This document shows positions 36,030 through 45,278 of a stretch of DNA of 64,000 bases, piece after piece (within the stretch, counting starts at the first letter, position 1; every line of letters starts with the position of its first letter). This stretch comes from JAWKRB01 sp041389885. Lineage in GTDB: Bacteria; Myxococcota_A; Polyangia; Polyangiales; Ga0077539. The position numbers and the translations under genes are program-made. The stretch is from assembly GCA_041389885.1 (NCBI GenBank), contig JAWKRB010000024.1, positions 62,001 through 126,000 on the forward strand, given 5' to 3'. Under the pieces are notes generated by a model, which was not told where the DNA came from, ran no database searches, and worked only from the letters and a program-made list of their open reading frames with translations.

Positions 36030-36641
36030 CTACAAGGTCCAGAGCGCGCGGAGGTTCAGCGCGATGGCGTCGAAGGGCTCGGCGCGCACGGGCGCGTCGC
36101 CTTCCCAGGTGTCGACGAGGGTGTAGAGCCCGCGCTCCCATCGATAGACCTCGAGGGTCTTCAGGAGCGGGTCGACGAGCCACACGTGCGCGACGCCCTC
36201 GCGGCGGTAGATCCGCATCTTTCCGCCGCGGTCGCTCGCCTCGGTGCGCGGCGAGAGGACCTCGCAGACCCAATCAGGCGGGAGCGCGATGAAGGCGGGC
36301 GCGTCCTCGGCGAGAAAGTCTTCGGGGATGCGCTCGCGCCGCCATCCCGCGAGGTCGGGCACGAGGATGTCGGGCAGCTCCCCCACGCGAAGCTCGGGCT
36401 CGTCGAGGATCACCCATCCCCCAGGTCCCCCGACGCCGCGATCGAAGGGACCGCGTAGCTCCCCGTGAAGCTCGCCGCTGGCGCGCAGATGCTGTCGTCG
36501 CGGGCGCGGCTGTGTGAAGAGCTCGCCGTCGATCACCTCGTGGATCGCGTGCTCGGGCGCCCCTCGCCACGCCGCCACGACCTCAGGGCGAAGCCCAGGA
36601 AACTCAGGATCGAGCCACGGCGGCTTCGCGACACCCGACAT
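36030..36641 (-). CDS. Uma2-family (DUF820) putative endonuclease
   Basis: The 203-residue product shows the PD-(D/E)xK-like Uma2 signature: GELFTQPRPRRQH, PDILVPDLAGWRRERIP, PDWVCEVLSPRTEASDRGGK and GVAHVWLVDPLLKTLEVY. The D...ExK-type residues are present. These proteins are abundant in myxobacteria and cyanobacteria and have no settled function. It is followed by the degraded accessory region. Confidence 0.88.
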   Translation of the reverse strand: MSGVAKPPWLDPEFPGLRPEVVAAWRGAPEHAIHEVIDGELFTQPRPRRQHLRASGELHGELRGPFDRGVGGPGGWVILDEPELRVGELPDILVPDLAGWRRERIPEDFLAEDAPAFIALPPDWVCEVLSPRTEASDRGGKMRIYRREGVAHVWLVDPLLKTLEVYRWERGLYTLVDTWEGDAPVRAEPFDAIALNLRALWTL

Positions 36642-36776
36642 GACGAGAGGCTATCACGCGCCCCCAGGCGCGAGGCGCGGGTGGCGAGCCTCCGTCAGGC
36701 CGCCGGGCGCTGCGCCGAGCCAGGCAACGCGCGACGAGCCACAGGTCGCACGTGGCTGCAGTGCCCCCCGGTCGCC

Positions 36777-37680
36777 TCATCGGACGATCAACGGGCTCGC
36801 CGGGAGCACCCGCACGACGAGGCACGCGCGCCGGAGCCACGCCAGATCGGAGGAGAGTCCGCTCCACAGCACCGCGGCGCCGATCAACGAACGCACGGGC
36901 CCCGTGCAGCGGACCGCGTTGCGCGCCATCGGATCTGGGAGCGCATCGACGAAGGCGCGAGCACCGAGCTCCGCGTCGCCCTGGTGCGTCGCCGCCTTGG
37001 CGCCCTTCGTGACGAGCGCCTCCCAGACGAACAGCGCAGCCGTGGTGCTCTCTCGGAACTCATCCCAGGAGGCCGTGGTCAGCACGGGCCCTGCGACCTT
37101 CGCGCGGACGCGATCGAGGATCCACGCGGTCTCGGTCAAGCCGGTCGCCAGCGACCCCGCGCCGGCCCCAGCGCTCCATGCGCGGTTGCCTTCTCCCGGC
37201 CGCGCAGCCGTGAGTCCGCGCGGGTCCTTGGGGATCGGGACGAAGAGCGGACACTCGGCGTCGCGCGTAACTTCGACACGTTGCGTGGCCCCTCCACCCC
37301 TTGGCTCCCTCCTCCATAGGCTTCGCCGATGGAGGAGGAGCTGCATCCTTCGGGGCGACTGCCGCGTCGAACTGCCTTGAAGGATGCGTCAGATTTCTCG
37401 GACCGCGCGGTGTCTTTCATCCCCTTGTGTCTCAGCCCCTCCTCCATCGGCGAAGCCAGCGGAGGAGCCCAGGAAGTGGAGGGCCGCGGCGTGCCGAAGT
37501 TACGCGCGACGCCAGACACTCGAGCCGAGCGCGACACGCCGCCCTGCGTTCAGGTCCCTCGGTGCGTCCCTGCGAACGCGCGATCGCTCCCGCTCGGAGG
37601 CGCGCCCTCGTGGAGACGCGCCCAACCGGGATTCCCCCTCGCGACGGAGCCGATGTCGGCGCAGAAGACGACCGCGAGTT
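36777..37680 (-). pseudogene. Hypothetical (DUF429-like) gene split by a MITE-like element
   Basis: The C-terminal part is open from 37257 to 36777 (ECPLFVPIPKDPRGLTAARP, GNRAWSAGAGAGSLATGLTE, ATHQGDAELGARAFVDALPD). The N-terminal part lies at about 37680-37520 (VVFCADIGSVARGNPGWARL, then DLNAGRRVALG in another frame). Removing the 257-bp element and one copy of its target duplication rejoins ...VALG with ECPLFVP. The intact protein would be a metal-dependent-hydrolase-like DUF429 protein; that family call is from memory. One further indel is present upstream of the insertion. Confidence 0.6.
37258..37514. mobile_element. MITE-like element A, 257 bp
   Basis: Terminal inverted repeats of at least 18 bp (gcgtcgcgcgtaacttcg and its complement) bound the element. 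Direct repeats GACACTC(G) flank it at 37250-37257 and 37515-37522, a 7-8 bp target duplication. Inside are two palindromes of the type cctcctccat-cggcgaagcc-atggaggagg (about 37308-37341 and 37437-37466). It encodes no protein and disrupts the DUF429-like gene. A related pair of the same palindromes occurs at 48846-49014. Confidence 0.85.
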
Positions 37681-37854
37681 CACTCGGATCGCCTCGCGAA
37701 GACAGGATCGCGGGCGGCGGCGTGGAAGCCGGGACGGGCGCGACGAGGTGGCGAGACGGGCGGAACACGGTAGCGCGTGCTGCGGAAGGTGGCGCGATGC
37801 GGGGACGCCAGGGTCGCGGTCGACCGGGAAGCCGCCGAGACGTCGCGGAGGGAC

Positions 37855-38180
37855 GCGAGGTCAGGGCCGAACGGGACGCGGTCAAATATCGTCGTAGTGG
37901 GACGCGAGGGTCGGGGCCGAACGGGACGCGGAGAGCCAGGGGGTGGAAGGACGCGATGAACGCGGCGCGACGGCTACGGAGAGGTGACGCCAGGGCGGGA
38001 CGCAAGGGTCTCGGTTGAACGGGACGCGACGGAGAGGACGCGAGGGCGGGACGCGTAGGTCTCGAGTAACGTGGGACGCGACGGAGAGGGACCCGAGGGC
38101 GGGACGCGTGGGTCTCGGTGCGTGGGACGCGACGGAGGGACGCGAGGGCGGGACGCGTGGGTCTCGGCCGCGTGGGACAC
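37855..38180. repeat. Degenerate ~51-bp tandem repeat array
   Basis: Three clear units at 38021-38072, 38073-38123 and 38124-38173 share gggacgcgacggag, then gacgcgagggcgggacgcgt and gggtctcgg. Less regular copies of gggacgcg extend back to about 37855. No coding role is evident; open frames across it are arginine- or proline-rich by composition. Confidence 0.75.
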
Positions 38181-38209
38181 GCGCTGCGCGAGGAGTGGGG
38201 ACATCGGCG

Positions 38210-39555
38210 TTAAGCGACACATTTGCGGAGAAAATTCGAGGCACGCGGCGAGGGCAGTAGGGCCGCGAGGAGCGGGGTTCGATCGGAGTCGCTCGGCGAT
38301 GCTCGCGGAGCGAGCCCCAGGAACGCGTCGAGCGTGATGAGGCGATAAGGGCGAAAGTAGGAAATAGATGGTGCACGATCTTGAGCAGCGCCCATTGCTT
38401 GGGCGTACGCTCGACCACCTCAGGCAGCGAGCACGGGACCTCGCCCGTTGGACTCGGCTTCGGGGAAAAGCCTCGCTTTTACCATCCGGCGTGCGAGGGC
38501 GCCGAGCAGGGCTTGGCGCTGACCCAGCCCTCGATCGTGTCGGGCCGGAAGTTGGGCAGCCGACCGAGGCCACCCAGCGATTTGTCACGTTTGATGTAGG
38601 CTCCACCTGCCACCTCAGGCGGTACAGAGCAAGAGTTGCTTCGTCCGACAGCATCTCGGCGGGCACCGTCGTGAAGACCACCACGTACTCGGACCACGGC
38701 TGCAGGTCCCTCTCGCGCTCGCGTCCTTGCCCTTCTCCTTGAGCAACCGCCGCCGGGCCTTCTTTGCCTGCGGCCTGGGCAGCGAATCGCGATCGCCGTC
38801 GAAGACTGCTGCAACATGCTGCATTCGACGATCACCGCTCAAGCTGCGAGCCTGGTCTCGCGTTCGGCGCGCGAGCACCCACGCCTCCACGTCGATCAGT
38901 TGGCGGCGGCGGGCGTCGAGCACGGGCAACGTCCCGCGGTTGCTGGACGATCAGGTCGCCGCCGTGGATGACCGAGTGCTCGATGCTCGGCGAGTGCTGT
39001 AAACCACGGTCACCAGATCAGGTCGCCCGGCTGGATGGCGAAGTTTCGAAGGTCTCGCCGCCTTGTCGTCGGTGAAGTGCGCCTGCTCAGGACATAGGGT
39101 TTGTGCGTGGATGCGGTAGTGGACACGGAAGGTTGTGCCATCTCGCCCGGTCGCGTTCCCGTGAGGTACATCGGTGCAGAAGATCGAAAGCCCGCCCACC
39201 GCGCCGCGTCGAACATCTCCGGCGCACCGATCATCTACGCCGCCAGCTCCGAGCCAAGGGACCGACCGCGCGCATGCGGTAATGGAGCGCGACAGTAGGC
39301 ACGTCCACCAGCTTCGACGCAACCGCCAGCACCACGGTCTGGTCGAGGGAACTCACGGGTCTGCGTGATGCAGCACCAGTCCTGCAAACACCCCGGGATC
39401 CCGGGCCAGCGCTTCTCCTCGCCGGTGGCCGAGCGGATCGAGCGGCAAAGCCGCAGCTCTTCCGCCCGCTGCGTCAGTTTTTCGACAGGAACGACTGGAT
39501 CGTCGCCCAGCCGGCGAGGGGTCATCAGGTTCTCGTCCATGCCCCCGGATACCAC
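38210..39555 (-). mobile_element. IS4-family transposase relic
   Basis: Conserved pieces of an IS4-type transposase occur in order on the minus strand but in several frames: MDENLMTPRRLGDDPVVPVE (39555), then a catalytic-core piece (ETFE/RNFAIQPGDLIW, about 39060-39010), GTLPVLDARRRQLIDVEAWV (38935), VVVFTTVPAEMLSDE and the YREK-type ALYRLRWQVE (about 38680-38600), GLGRLPNFRPDTIEGWVSAK (38550), and PKQWALLKIVHHLFPTFALI (38405). At least five shifts separate them, so it cannot be expressed intact. Terminal inverted repeats were not identified. It lies immediately beyond the last recognised attC. Confidence 0.75.
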
Positions 39556-39566
39556 AGGGCTCCTGT

Positions 39567-39632
39567 GCTTAACGCCTATGGGGGGTGGGGATGAGGGAAG
39601 TGGGGGCGGGCGGGAGCATCGGCTTGTTAGGC
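39567..39632 (-). other. Integron attC site of the PIN/Phd cassette
   Basis: On the minus strand the site reads GCCTAAC (R'', 39632-39626), AA, GCCGAT (39623-39618), about 38 bp, ATAGGC (39579-39574) and GTTAAGC (R', 39573-39567). R''/R' and L''/L' pair in the required arrangement with one mismatch each, and R' fits the GTTRRRY core. The opening GCCTAACAAGCCGATG is shared with the other attC at 40367-40457. Confidence 0.75.
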
Positions 39633-39642
39633 ACGCGGCGCC

Positions 39643-39863
39643 TTACACGGACGCCGCCCCTCGTGGACAGGCGATACGATCGTCATCACCAGGCGCGAGG
39701 TTGATTCCAGGAACGTCGAGGGCGAATACCATTCCGGTCGTCGGTCGCAGCACGAAGGTCTGGCCGTCGCGCCGACGGAATTCTGGCACAGCGCCTTCAC
39801 GGCGTGCCCGATCCAGAAGAGAAGCGAACCCCTGACGGGCCTCCGGAATACGTGAACCTTCAT
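39643..39863 (-). pseudogene. Phd/YefM-type antitoxin, frameshifted
   Basis: ATG 39863 (MKVH) overlaps the toxin stop. One shift later the frame reads SEARQGFASLLDRARREGAV, then PEFRRRDGQTFVLRPT, the Phd/YefM N-terminal DNA-binding pattern. A second slip near the end separates VMTIVSPVHEGRRP from it. The stop is 10 bp before the attC. Together with the PIN gene it is a cassette-borne toxin-antitoxin pair with the antitoxin second. Confidence 0.65.
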
Positions 39864-40260
39864 TGGGGAACCTCCAGTTGAACACCTGCGTTCTTCGCAG
39901 CATGGACCAGCCACTCGGTCGGTCACTGACGGTGCGCGCTGCGCCAAGGCACCATGTCAACAAGTACGCATCGTAAGCATTCAGGCCGTGCTCGGCAGCA
40001 ATCTCCAATGCAACGCCATGTCCAACCTCCAAGAGGCGCAGCGGAATGGTCGCATACGCGACGAGACATCGCTGAACGCGTCAGCCCAGAGTGGCGCGAC
40101 GACGCTTGAGAATGCACTCATGGCGTTCCCGATCTCCCAGTGCACCAAAACGCCGATTGCCACAAGCTCAACACGCGCCCTCGGTGATACGAATGAGCGG
40201 GCACGCTGCGGTTCGCTGGCGAGAACAGCCACAGAACCCGGTGTCGATGACGATCAGCAC
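39860..40260 (-). pseudogene. PIN-domain toxin (VapC-like), frameshifted
   Basis: GTG 40260 starts VLIVIDT; the next frame continues SVAVLASEPQRARSF, then ELVAIGVLVHWEIGNAMSA, and the first returns as LEVGHGVALEIAAEHGLNAY and DAYLL. These are the PIN acidic motifs (IDT, HWEIGNA, DAYLL). Two or more shifts interrupt it. The end VQLEVPQ-stop overlaps the antitoxin ATG (ATGA). Confidence 0.65.
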
Positions 40261-40366
40261 GAAAGCGAACGGGCCTGATGCTGTCGCACAGTAAGGACCT
40301 CGCCGCTTCGCGCAGATCCCGGTCGTAGCGGGCGCGGCACCCAAACAAGCGGTTGGTCTTCTTGCT

Positions 40367-40457
40367 GCCCAACAGCGCCGATATTACCGCCGCCCGAGGG
40401 CGGCACCCGGGTTCCGCGAGGACAGCGGTGGCGGTCGGCACCATCGGCTTGTTGGGC
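40367..40457 (-). other. Integron attC site of the ATPase/PIN cassette
   Basis: On the minus strand: GCCCAAC (R'', 40457-40451), AA, GCCGAT (L'', 40448-40443), about 60 bp with an inner palindrome (cgccgcccgagggcggc), ATCGGC (L', 40382-40377), GCT, GTTGGGC (R', 40373-40367). Both box pairs are perfect complements. The site lies 41 bp after the PIN stop, as expected for a cassette end, and opens the way into the PIN/Phd cassette. Confidence 0.82.
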
Positions 40458-40497
40458 CCTCGTCCGAAGGTGCCACTCGAATACTTCGCGGCTCTAA

Positions 40498-40981
40498 TCA
40501 GAATCTAACGACAACACGCAGCCCAACGTGCTTCTCGCAAAGGAGCCGCTTCCCGTACTTGTTGTTCTTGTAGATCGGGGAGGCTTGTGAGGCTTTCTGT
40601 AAACGCCTTGTTCTTCACGTACTTGAACGACCTCGAATCGTTGGTGCCCAGAGACCTTCAACCCGCGCTCTGGCAAAGCAACGATGTGCTTGTCATCAAA
40701 GTTCGGGTCGGGCATCAGCCTTGCGATGCGTCCACACTCGGCATCTACTTCATCATCGTCAGTCCATGTAACCTGTCGCTTGCGATCCGAGTTCTGATAT
40801 CAGCCTTCCCTATTAAACCCGCACCACTCGCACAGATTTCGTTTCGGTACACTCGAGTAGCCGACGACCATTTTGCCGCGACCTTTGACGAACCAAATCC
40901 AAAATCGACGAACTCAGGATGCGTACTGGCCAACGGGTCGAAGACGGCGCAGAGGATATTGGTGTCAATCACTATGCACAT
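40498..40981 (-). pseudogene. PIN-domain protein, second gene of the ATPase/PIN cassette
   Basis: ATG 40981 gives MCIVIDTNILCAVFDPLAS, then THPEF, the start of a PIN protein. Conserved later parts appear in other frames: DDDEVDAECGRIARLMPDPN, then FDDKHIVAL, GHQRFEVVQVREEQGVYRKP, and the end at 40498. At least three shifts occur. The region has clearly lower GC than the rest of the window. It directly follows the ATPase gene in the same orientation. Confidence 0.65.
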
Positions 40982-40984
40982 CGA

Positions 40985-42374
40985 GGATCCCCAGAGCACG
41001 AGCTCCTCACACAGAAAGAACTGCCTAAACTCCTTCCGGTTGATTTTGGGGATACTCTCCGTCGCGCTCAGGCCATCGGCACCAGCTTAGATTCGCCCCG
41101 AGGATCTGCCTGAAGAAAACCACCTGTGCATTGAAGGAACCGTCCGCCGACGGGTAACTTCTCCTCGACTGACTTTTTGCGCGACTTTTTGCGCGACTTT
41201 CGCCCTGAGGAGCTCGACTTGCATCTGCGCATGCGCATTCGCGCAAAATCGATCGACTACGTAGTCGCTATGCGTCTCGATCACGAATCGCTGTTTTCTC
41301 GGGATGCGAATTAGACGATAACCAATCGAGGCCTGCGCCTTACTTCGGATGAAGGTGGACCTCAGGTTGCTGAATCAGAAACACAGCACCTGAACTACAA
41401 GGGCTAACTCGCTTACGATGGGAAGCACTTGGGACACGCCGTAGCCAGTATTGTAGATGGGAACTGCTAATTCTTCTTCAACACCGACCATGATCTGTGA
41501 TGGTGCCCAGTCTTCGTGCCGAAGCGATGAAGATCTGGGTCATGAAAAAGCCCACTCGCCCTGCCAGAATTCTCGAACTGTGGAGCGCGGCGAGCTGTCA
41601 GGCTTTGAAATCGAATCTGCCAGCAAATGGAAGATGTTCGCCTTCGGGAGAGTATTCGGAACGAGGGACTGTCATAGGTCCTGCGAGCCTTCGCTCGTAC
41701 GGGTCACGATCAAACGGGCATCCCAAGGAGCAGATTCCCCTCCCCAAAAACCCTGGAGGGATCGTCCGGATCAGCCTTTCCTTGATCCTCAAGGGCGTCG
41801 ATCCAGTCCCGGCATCGTAGCGAGCATCGTGAGCAGCAACGGGAAAAGCGCGCCGCCACGCCATCTTGCACATTCCCGACTCGGAAAGCGGATCATTAGC
41901 CCACCGCGCGAACACCTCACGGCACAACGCCTCACTGCTCGAGACTCGTTGTTGATAGGTGGCTCAACCGATATAAACAGCGCATCATTCTTTCGAAATG
42001 AGCGTCTTACCGATCCATTATGAACAGCAGACACACGGACTGCAGAAACGGGCGTTCCGCTCTTGAGCAAACGTGCAAAGCACTCCTTAGCTCATGGAGA
42101 TGAAATAAGCTGAAAAAATAGTTCTCCGGGGTGTGTGACGTCGGAACGAGCCGAGGTCTGTGATATCCGACTTGACTTGTCCGGCTACCCAGGAATTCGG
42201 GGCTCGTCATCAGTTGAGTGACGAGAACTGGGGGAGTCTTCCGGTGCTATTTTCGCCAACGAAGAAGTTTACAGTCTCTACCGGTAGGAAAGTTCCGTAG
42301 AAACCCCGGAACTGGTTCATGTGAGGTAGATGATGGACCTGGGCGAACTTCGTGGATTCTGTTGAACTATCCAT
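40985..42374 (-). pseudogene. AAA ATPase (AAA_15/21), first gene of the ATPase/PIN cassette
   Basis: ATG 42374 (MDSSTESTKFAQVHHLPHMN) leads to FRGFYGTFLPVETVNFFVGE and NSTGR, a Walker A that reads VGENSTGK(T/S) if one base is restored. Further on the minus strand are FDRDPYERRLAGPMTVPRSE, the Walker B-like FLIQQPEVHLHP and the switch motif IETHSDYVVDR, then KINRKEFRQFFLCEELVLWG at the end. The motifs are in order but in different frames. Size would be about 460 residues. GC is well below the chromosomal level, suggesting foreign origin. Confidence 0.65.
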
Positions 42375-42547
42375 TGCGTCTGCTTCTCACGCTCATGGTC
42401 AGCGACTTCTTGGCCCTACGCTAGTGTCTGCGATCCGAGTCTGCAAGTAACTGCCTGTCGATGACCAACGAATCCAGGGTTGAGTTTGGCCGCCGCTCCC
42501 AAGCTGCCCAACATCGCATTAGACTTCCGCTCTACCACCACATATTC

Positions 42548-42622
42548 CCCTAACCGTGGTGTTAGGCCGCCACGCGACCCGACATATTCCCTAACCGTGG
42601 TGTTAGGCCGCGGCAGCCTAAC
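42548..42622. other. attI-like recombination core cluster
   Basis: Two tandem copies (about 41 bp apart) of ccctaaccgtggtgttaggc end in GTTAGGC at 42561-42567 and 42602-42608, each opposed by CCTAAC, resembling the paired IntI-binding boxes of attI. A third core, GCCTAAC, lies at 42616-42622. The cluster is between the ATPase cassette and the integrase gene, where attI belongs. Core orientation is ambiguous because the boxes are nearly symmetric. Confidence 0.6.
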
Positions 42623-42732
42623 GCTAACAACCCGGCGGCGAACTTTCTGCCCTCGCGAGGCGGCCTGCCCGCACCCTGGCTCGACGACTCCTCGCCAATC
42701 CGACAGGCGCGCGAGGGGCAGCGACACCGCTG

Positions 42733-43659
42733 ACCCTGTACGAGGCTGTTTCGACGACGATCCGCAGGCTGCACTACTCGCCTCGCACCGAGGAAGCTAC
42801 CTCCACTGGGTGCGAGTTCGTCCGGTTCACCAGCGCCATCCGCGAGATGGGGGCTGCCGGTCACCGCGTTCCTCAACGAGCTCGCCACCCGGCGGCATAC
42901 CTCGGCCTCGACATAGAGAACCAGGCCCTGTGCGCCTGATCTACAGGTCACGCCGAGGATCGAGATGCCCGCGCTCGAAGGCCTGGAGCGCGCGCCGCGT
43001 CGCCCTCACCACCTCCCCAACGTGATCTCCCGTCGCGAGGTGCTCGCGCTCCTCGATCGGTTGGAGCCGCCCTTCCGACTCCTCGGCGAGCTCCTCTACG
43101 GCTCTGGCCTTCGGCTGAGGCCCTCTCGCTGCGATTGAAGGACGATCGACCTGGAGCGCCATCAGCTCATGGTCCGTCGCGGCAAGGGGGCGCACGACCG
43201 CGCGGCGCTGCTCCACCCGCGCCGCGAAGGGCTCATCGCGCAGCTCGGGCTCGTTCGCCGCCGCCACGCCGCCGACCTCGCCGCCGGACTCGGCGAGGTG
43301 GACCTCCCGCACGCCCTCCGAACGGGCGCCTACGCCGCGACCAGCCTCGCGTGGCGGTACCTCTTCCCCGCGTCGCGCCCTGCCGTGACCCCAGGCGAGG
43401 AGGCCGGTGCTCCATATCACCTCCACGATTCGTCGCTGCAGAAGGCGATTCACGACGCGGCGAGTGCCTGCGGAGATCCACCATCGCGTGGGCTGCCACA
43501 CCCTCCGCCACAGCTACCGCGACGCACCTGCTCGAAGCCGGGACCGACATCCGCACGATCCAGACGCTTCTCGGTCACAAGGACGTGCGCACCACCATGA
43601 TCTACACGCACGTCGTCGACCGCGGCCCGCTCGGGGTGGTGAGCCCGCTCGATCGCTGA
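42733..43659 (+). pseudogene. Integron-type tyrosine recombinase (IntI), frameshifted
   Basis: Read across frames: LYEAVSTTIRRLHYSPRTEE, YLHWVR, HQRHPR, ALEGLERARR, the ArgI box LLYGSGLRL near 43100, YLFPASRPAVTPGEEAGAPY, HLHDSSLQKAIHDA, then GCHTLRHS, and ATHLLEAGTDIRTIQTLLGH with KDVRTTMIYTHVVDRGPLGV to the stop. The R, H-x-x-R, H and Y residues are all encoded. The YLFP...HLH...LQ(K/R)A insert before HTLRH is typical of IntI rather than XerC/D. At least four indels break it. The start codon is not determined. Confidence 0.75.
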
Positions 43660-43972
43660 GCTCTCCCCCTCCCCGTCGATCGCCGCCCCCGCGCTCACGC
43701 CCGAAGAAGAACCCCCATCGCCGTGGCGCGTCAGTCATCGGTACGCGCCCGTGCACTGCATGATCTTTCACCGGCTTCGTCCTCCCGCCCGATCCCCTTC
43801 ACCACAACACGAGCCAGGCCAGCAGCGCACCGAGGGCGAGCACGTCGACCAGCCTGGGGTTCGCCGCACCGTGCGGTGGAACCTCGGATGGGGCTTTGCG
43901 CTCGACGCCGTTCCCGGGCCCCCGCGGGATCTCCCTTGATTTCTCGTCAGAATCGTTGATTCGATCGGAGCG
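43660..43972. other. Gap between integrase and GH18 relic
   Basis: About 310 bp after the integrase stop. No coherent protein, RNA structure or attC core was seen. Confidence 0.5.
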
Positions 43973-45256
43973 ATGCCTGCCAGGTCCGTGGTGCGTCTGC
44001 CTGAGCGTGGTCGCCTCGTGCGCTGCGCCCTCCGAGGGCAGCTCTCCGCGCGACGTGACGCCGGGGCTCGTCGCCGACGCACGCCCGATGCCCGACGCGG
44101 CCCCCGACGCGCTCGTGGACGCGGGCTTCGACGCGAGGCAGGTCGACACGCCCGCACCGCGCCGTGACGCGCCGCCCGACGCGCCCCCTCGACGCCCCCG
44201 ACGCGACCCCCGACGCGCCTCCGCGCGCCATCGTCGTCGGCTTACTGCCGGCGTGGATGCAGGACGCCATTCCCCCTCGACGATCCGCTTCGCGTCGCTC
44301 GATCGGTGCACCACTTCGCTCGTGCCCCGCGCCGACGGAACGCTCGACGCCGCGGAGAACGTGCTCACCCGATCGCACGCGCGCCGCGCTCGTGGTAGCG
44401 CACGCACCGCGAACCGCAGGGCCCTGGCGATCTCCAGAACATCGGCGGCGCGGGGACATCGAGGGCTTTCGCGGCGCCTGGAGCCCGCCCCGCCTGCGGC
44501 GCCTTCGTCGCCGCCATCACCCGCTTCATGACGGACTACGGGTACGACGGCGTCGACGTCGACGTCGAGCCGCTCCAGCGCGGCGACGCGGCGGCGTTTC
44601 AAGCCTTCGTGCGCGCGCTCCGCGCCTCCTCGACGCCGCGCGACCGGGCGCGATGCTCACCGCTGCGGCGGGCGACGCGCCCGGGAGCCTACCCCCGTGC
44701 AGGCGCTCTTCGACCAGATCAACGCGTGATGACCTACGACCTCTCCGGCCCGTGGCCGGGGTAGATCACCTGGCACAACACCGCGCTGCACAACGGCGGG
44801 GCGCGCGCCAAGCACCTCGGGCCCGCTGCCCTCGGTCGAGACCACGCTCGCCCGCTTCACCGACGCGGGGGTGCGCGCCTCGCGGCTCGGCCTGGGCGTC
44901 GACCTGTACGGCTACGACTGGCGCGGCGCCCGCGCTAACGCCCCATCGACGGCGTGACCGTGCGGACCCTCTCCTACGCCGAGATCATGCGCACGCTCTG
45001 GCGCACCGACCGCGCGCGCTGGGACGCGACGGCGAGGGTCCCTGGCTCTCGATCGACAACCCCAGCACGGTGAAACGACCGCTTCGTCAGCTACGACGAC
45101 GAGCGCTCGGCCGCCGCCAAGGTCGAGTACGCGCGCGCCCATGGGCATCGCGCGGTGATCCTCTGGGAGCTCGGCGGGGGATGGCGCGCGTCGGAGCCCG
45201 CGGGCTCGCGCGATGTCATCCTGCGCGCCGTCGGCCGCGCCGCGGCGGGGCGCTGA
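43973..45256 (+). pseudogene. GH18-type glycosidase lipoprotein, frameshifted
   Basis: ATG 43973 gives MPARSVV, then in another frame CLSVVASCAAPSE, a lipobox, and a Pro/Asp linker. Catalytic-domain pieces follow: PRAIVVGLLPAWMQDAIP, FASLDRCTTSLVPRADGTLD, the GH18 active-site motif YDGVDVDVEP (near 44545), VMTYDLSGPWPGW, ASRLGLGVDLYGYDWRGA, and FVSYDDERSAAAKVEYARA with VILWELGGGW. The acid/base Glu of DVDVE is encoded. About eight frame changes occur in 1.3 kb. It would hydrolyse beta-1,4-GlcNAc polymers or be a related surface lectin. Confidence 0.7.
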
Positions 45257-45278
45257 ACGCACCCCCCGCACACGGCGC

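Noticed and set aside
36465..37380. Plus-strand frames over the DUF429-like gene
   Set aside because: Arg/Ser/Pro-rich shadows; the minus strand has protein-like sequence and explains the target duplication.
41457..42023. Plus-strand frames in the low-GC cassette
   Set aside because: No domain is visible, while the minus strand carries ordered ATPase motifs.
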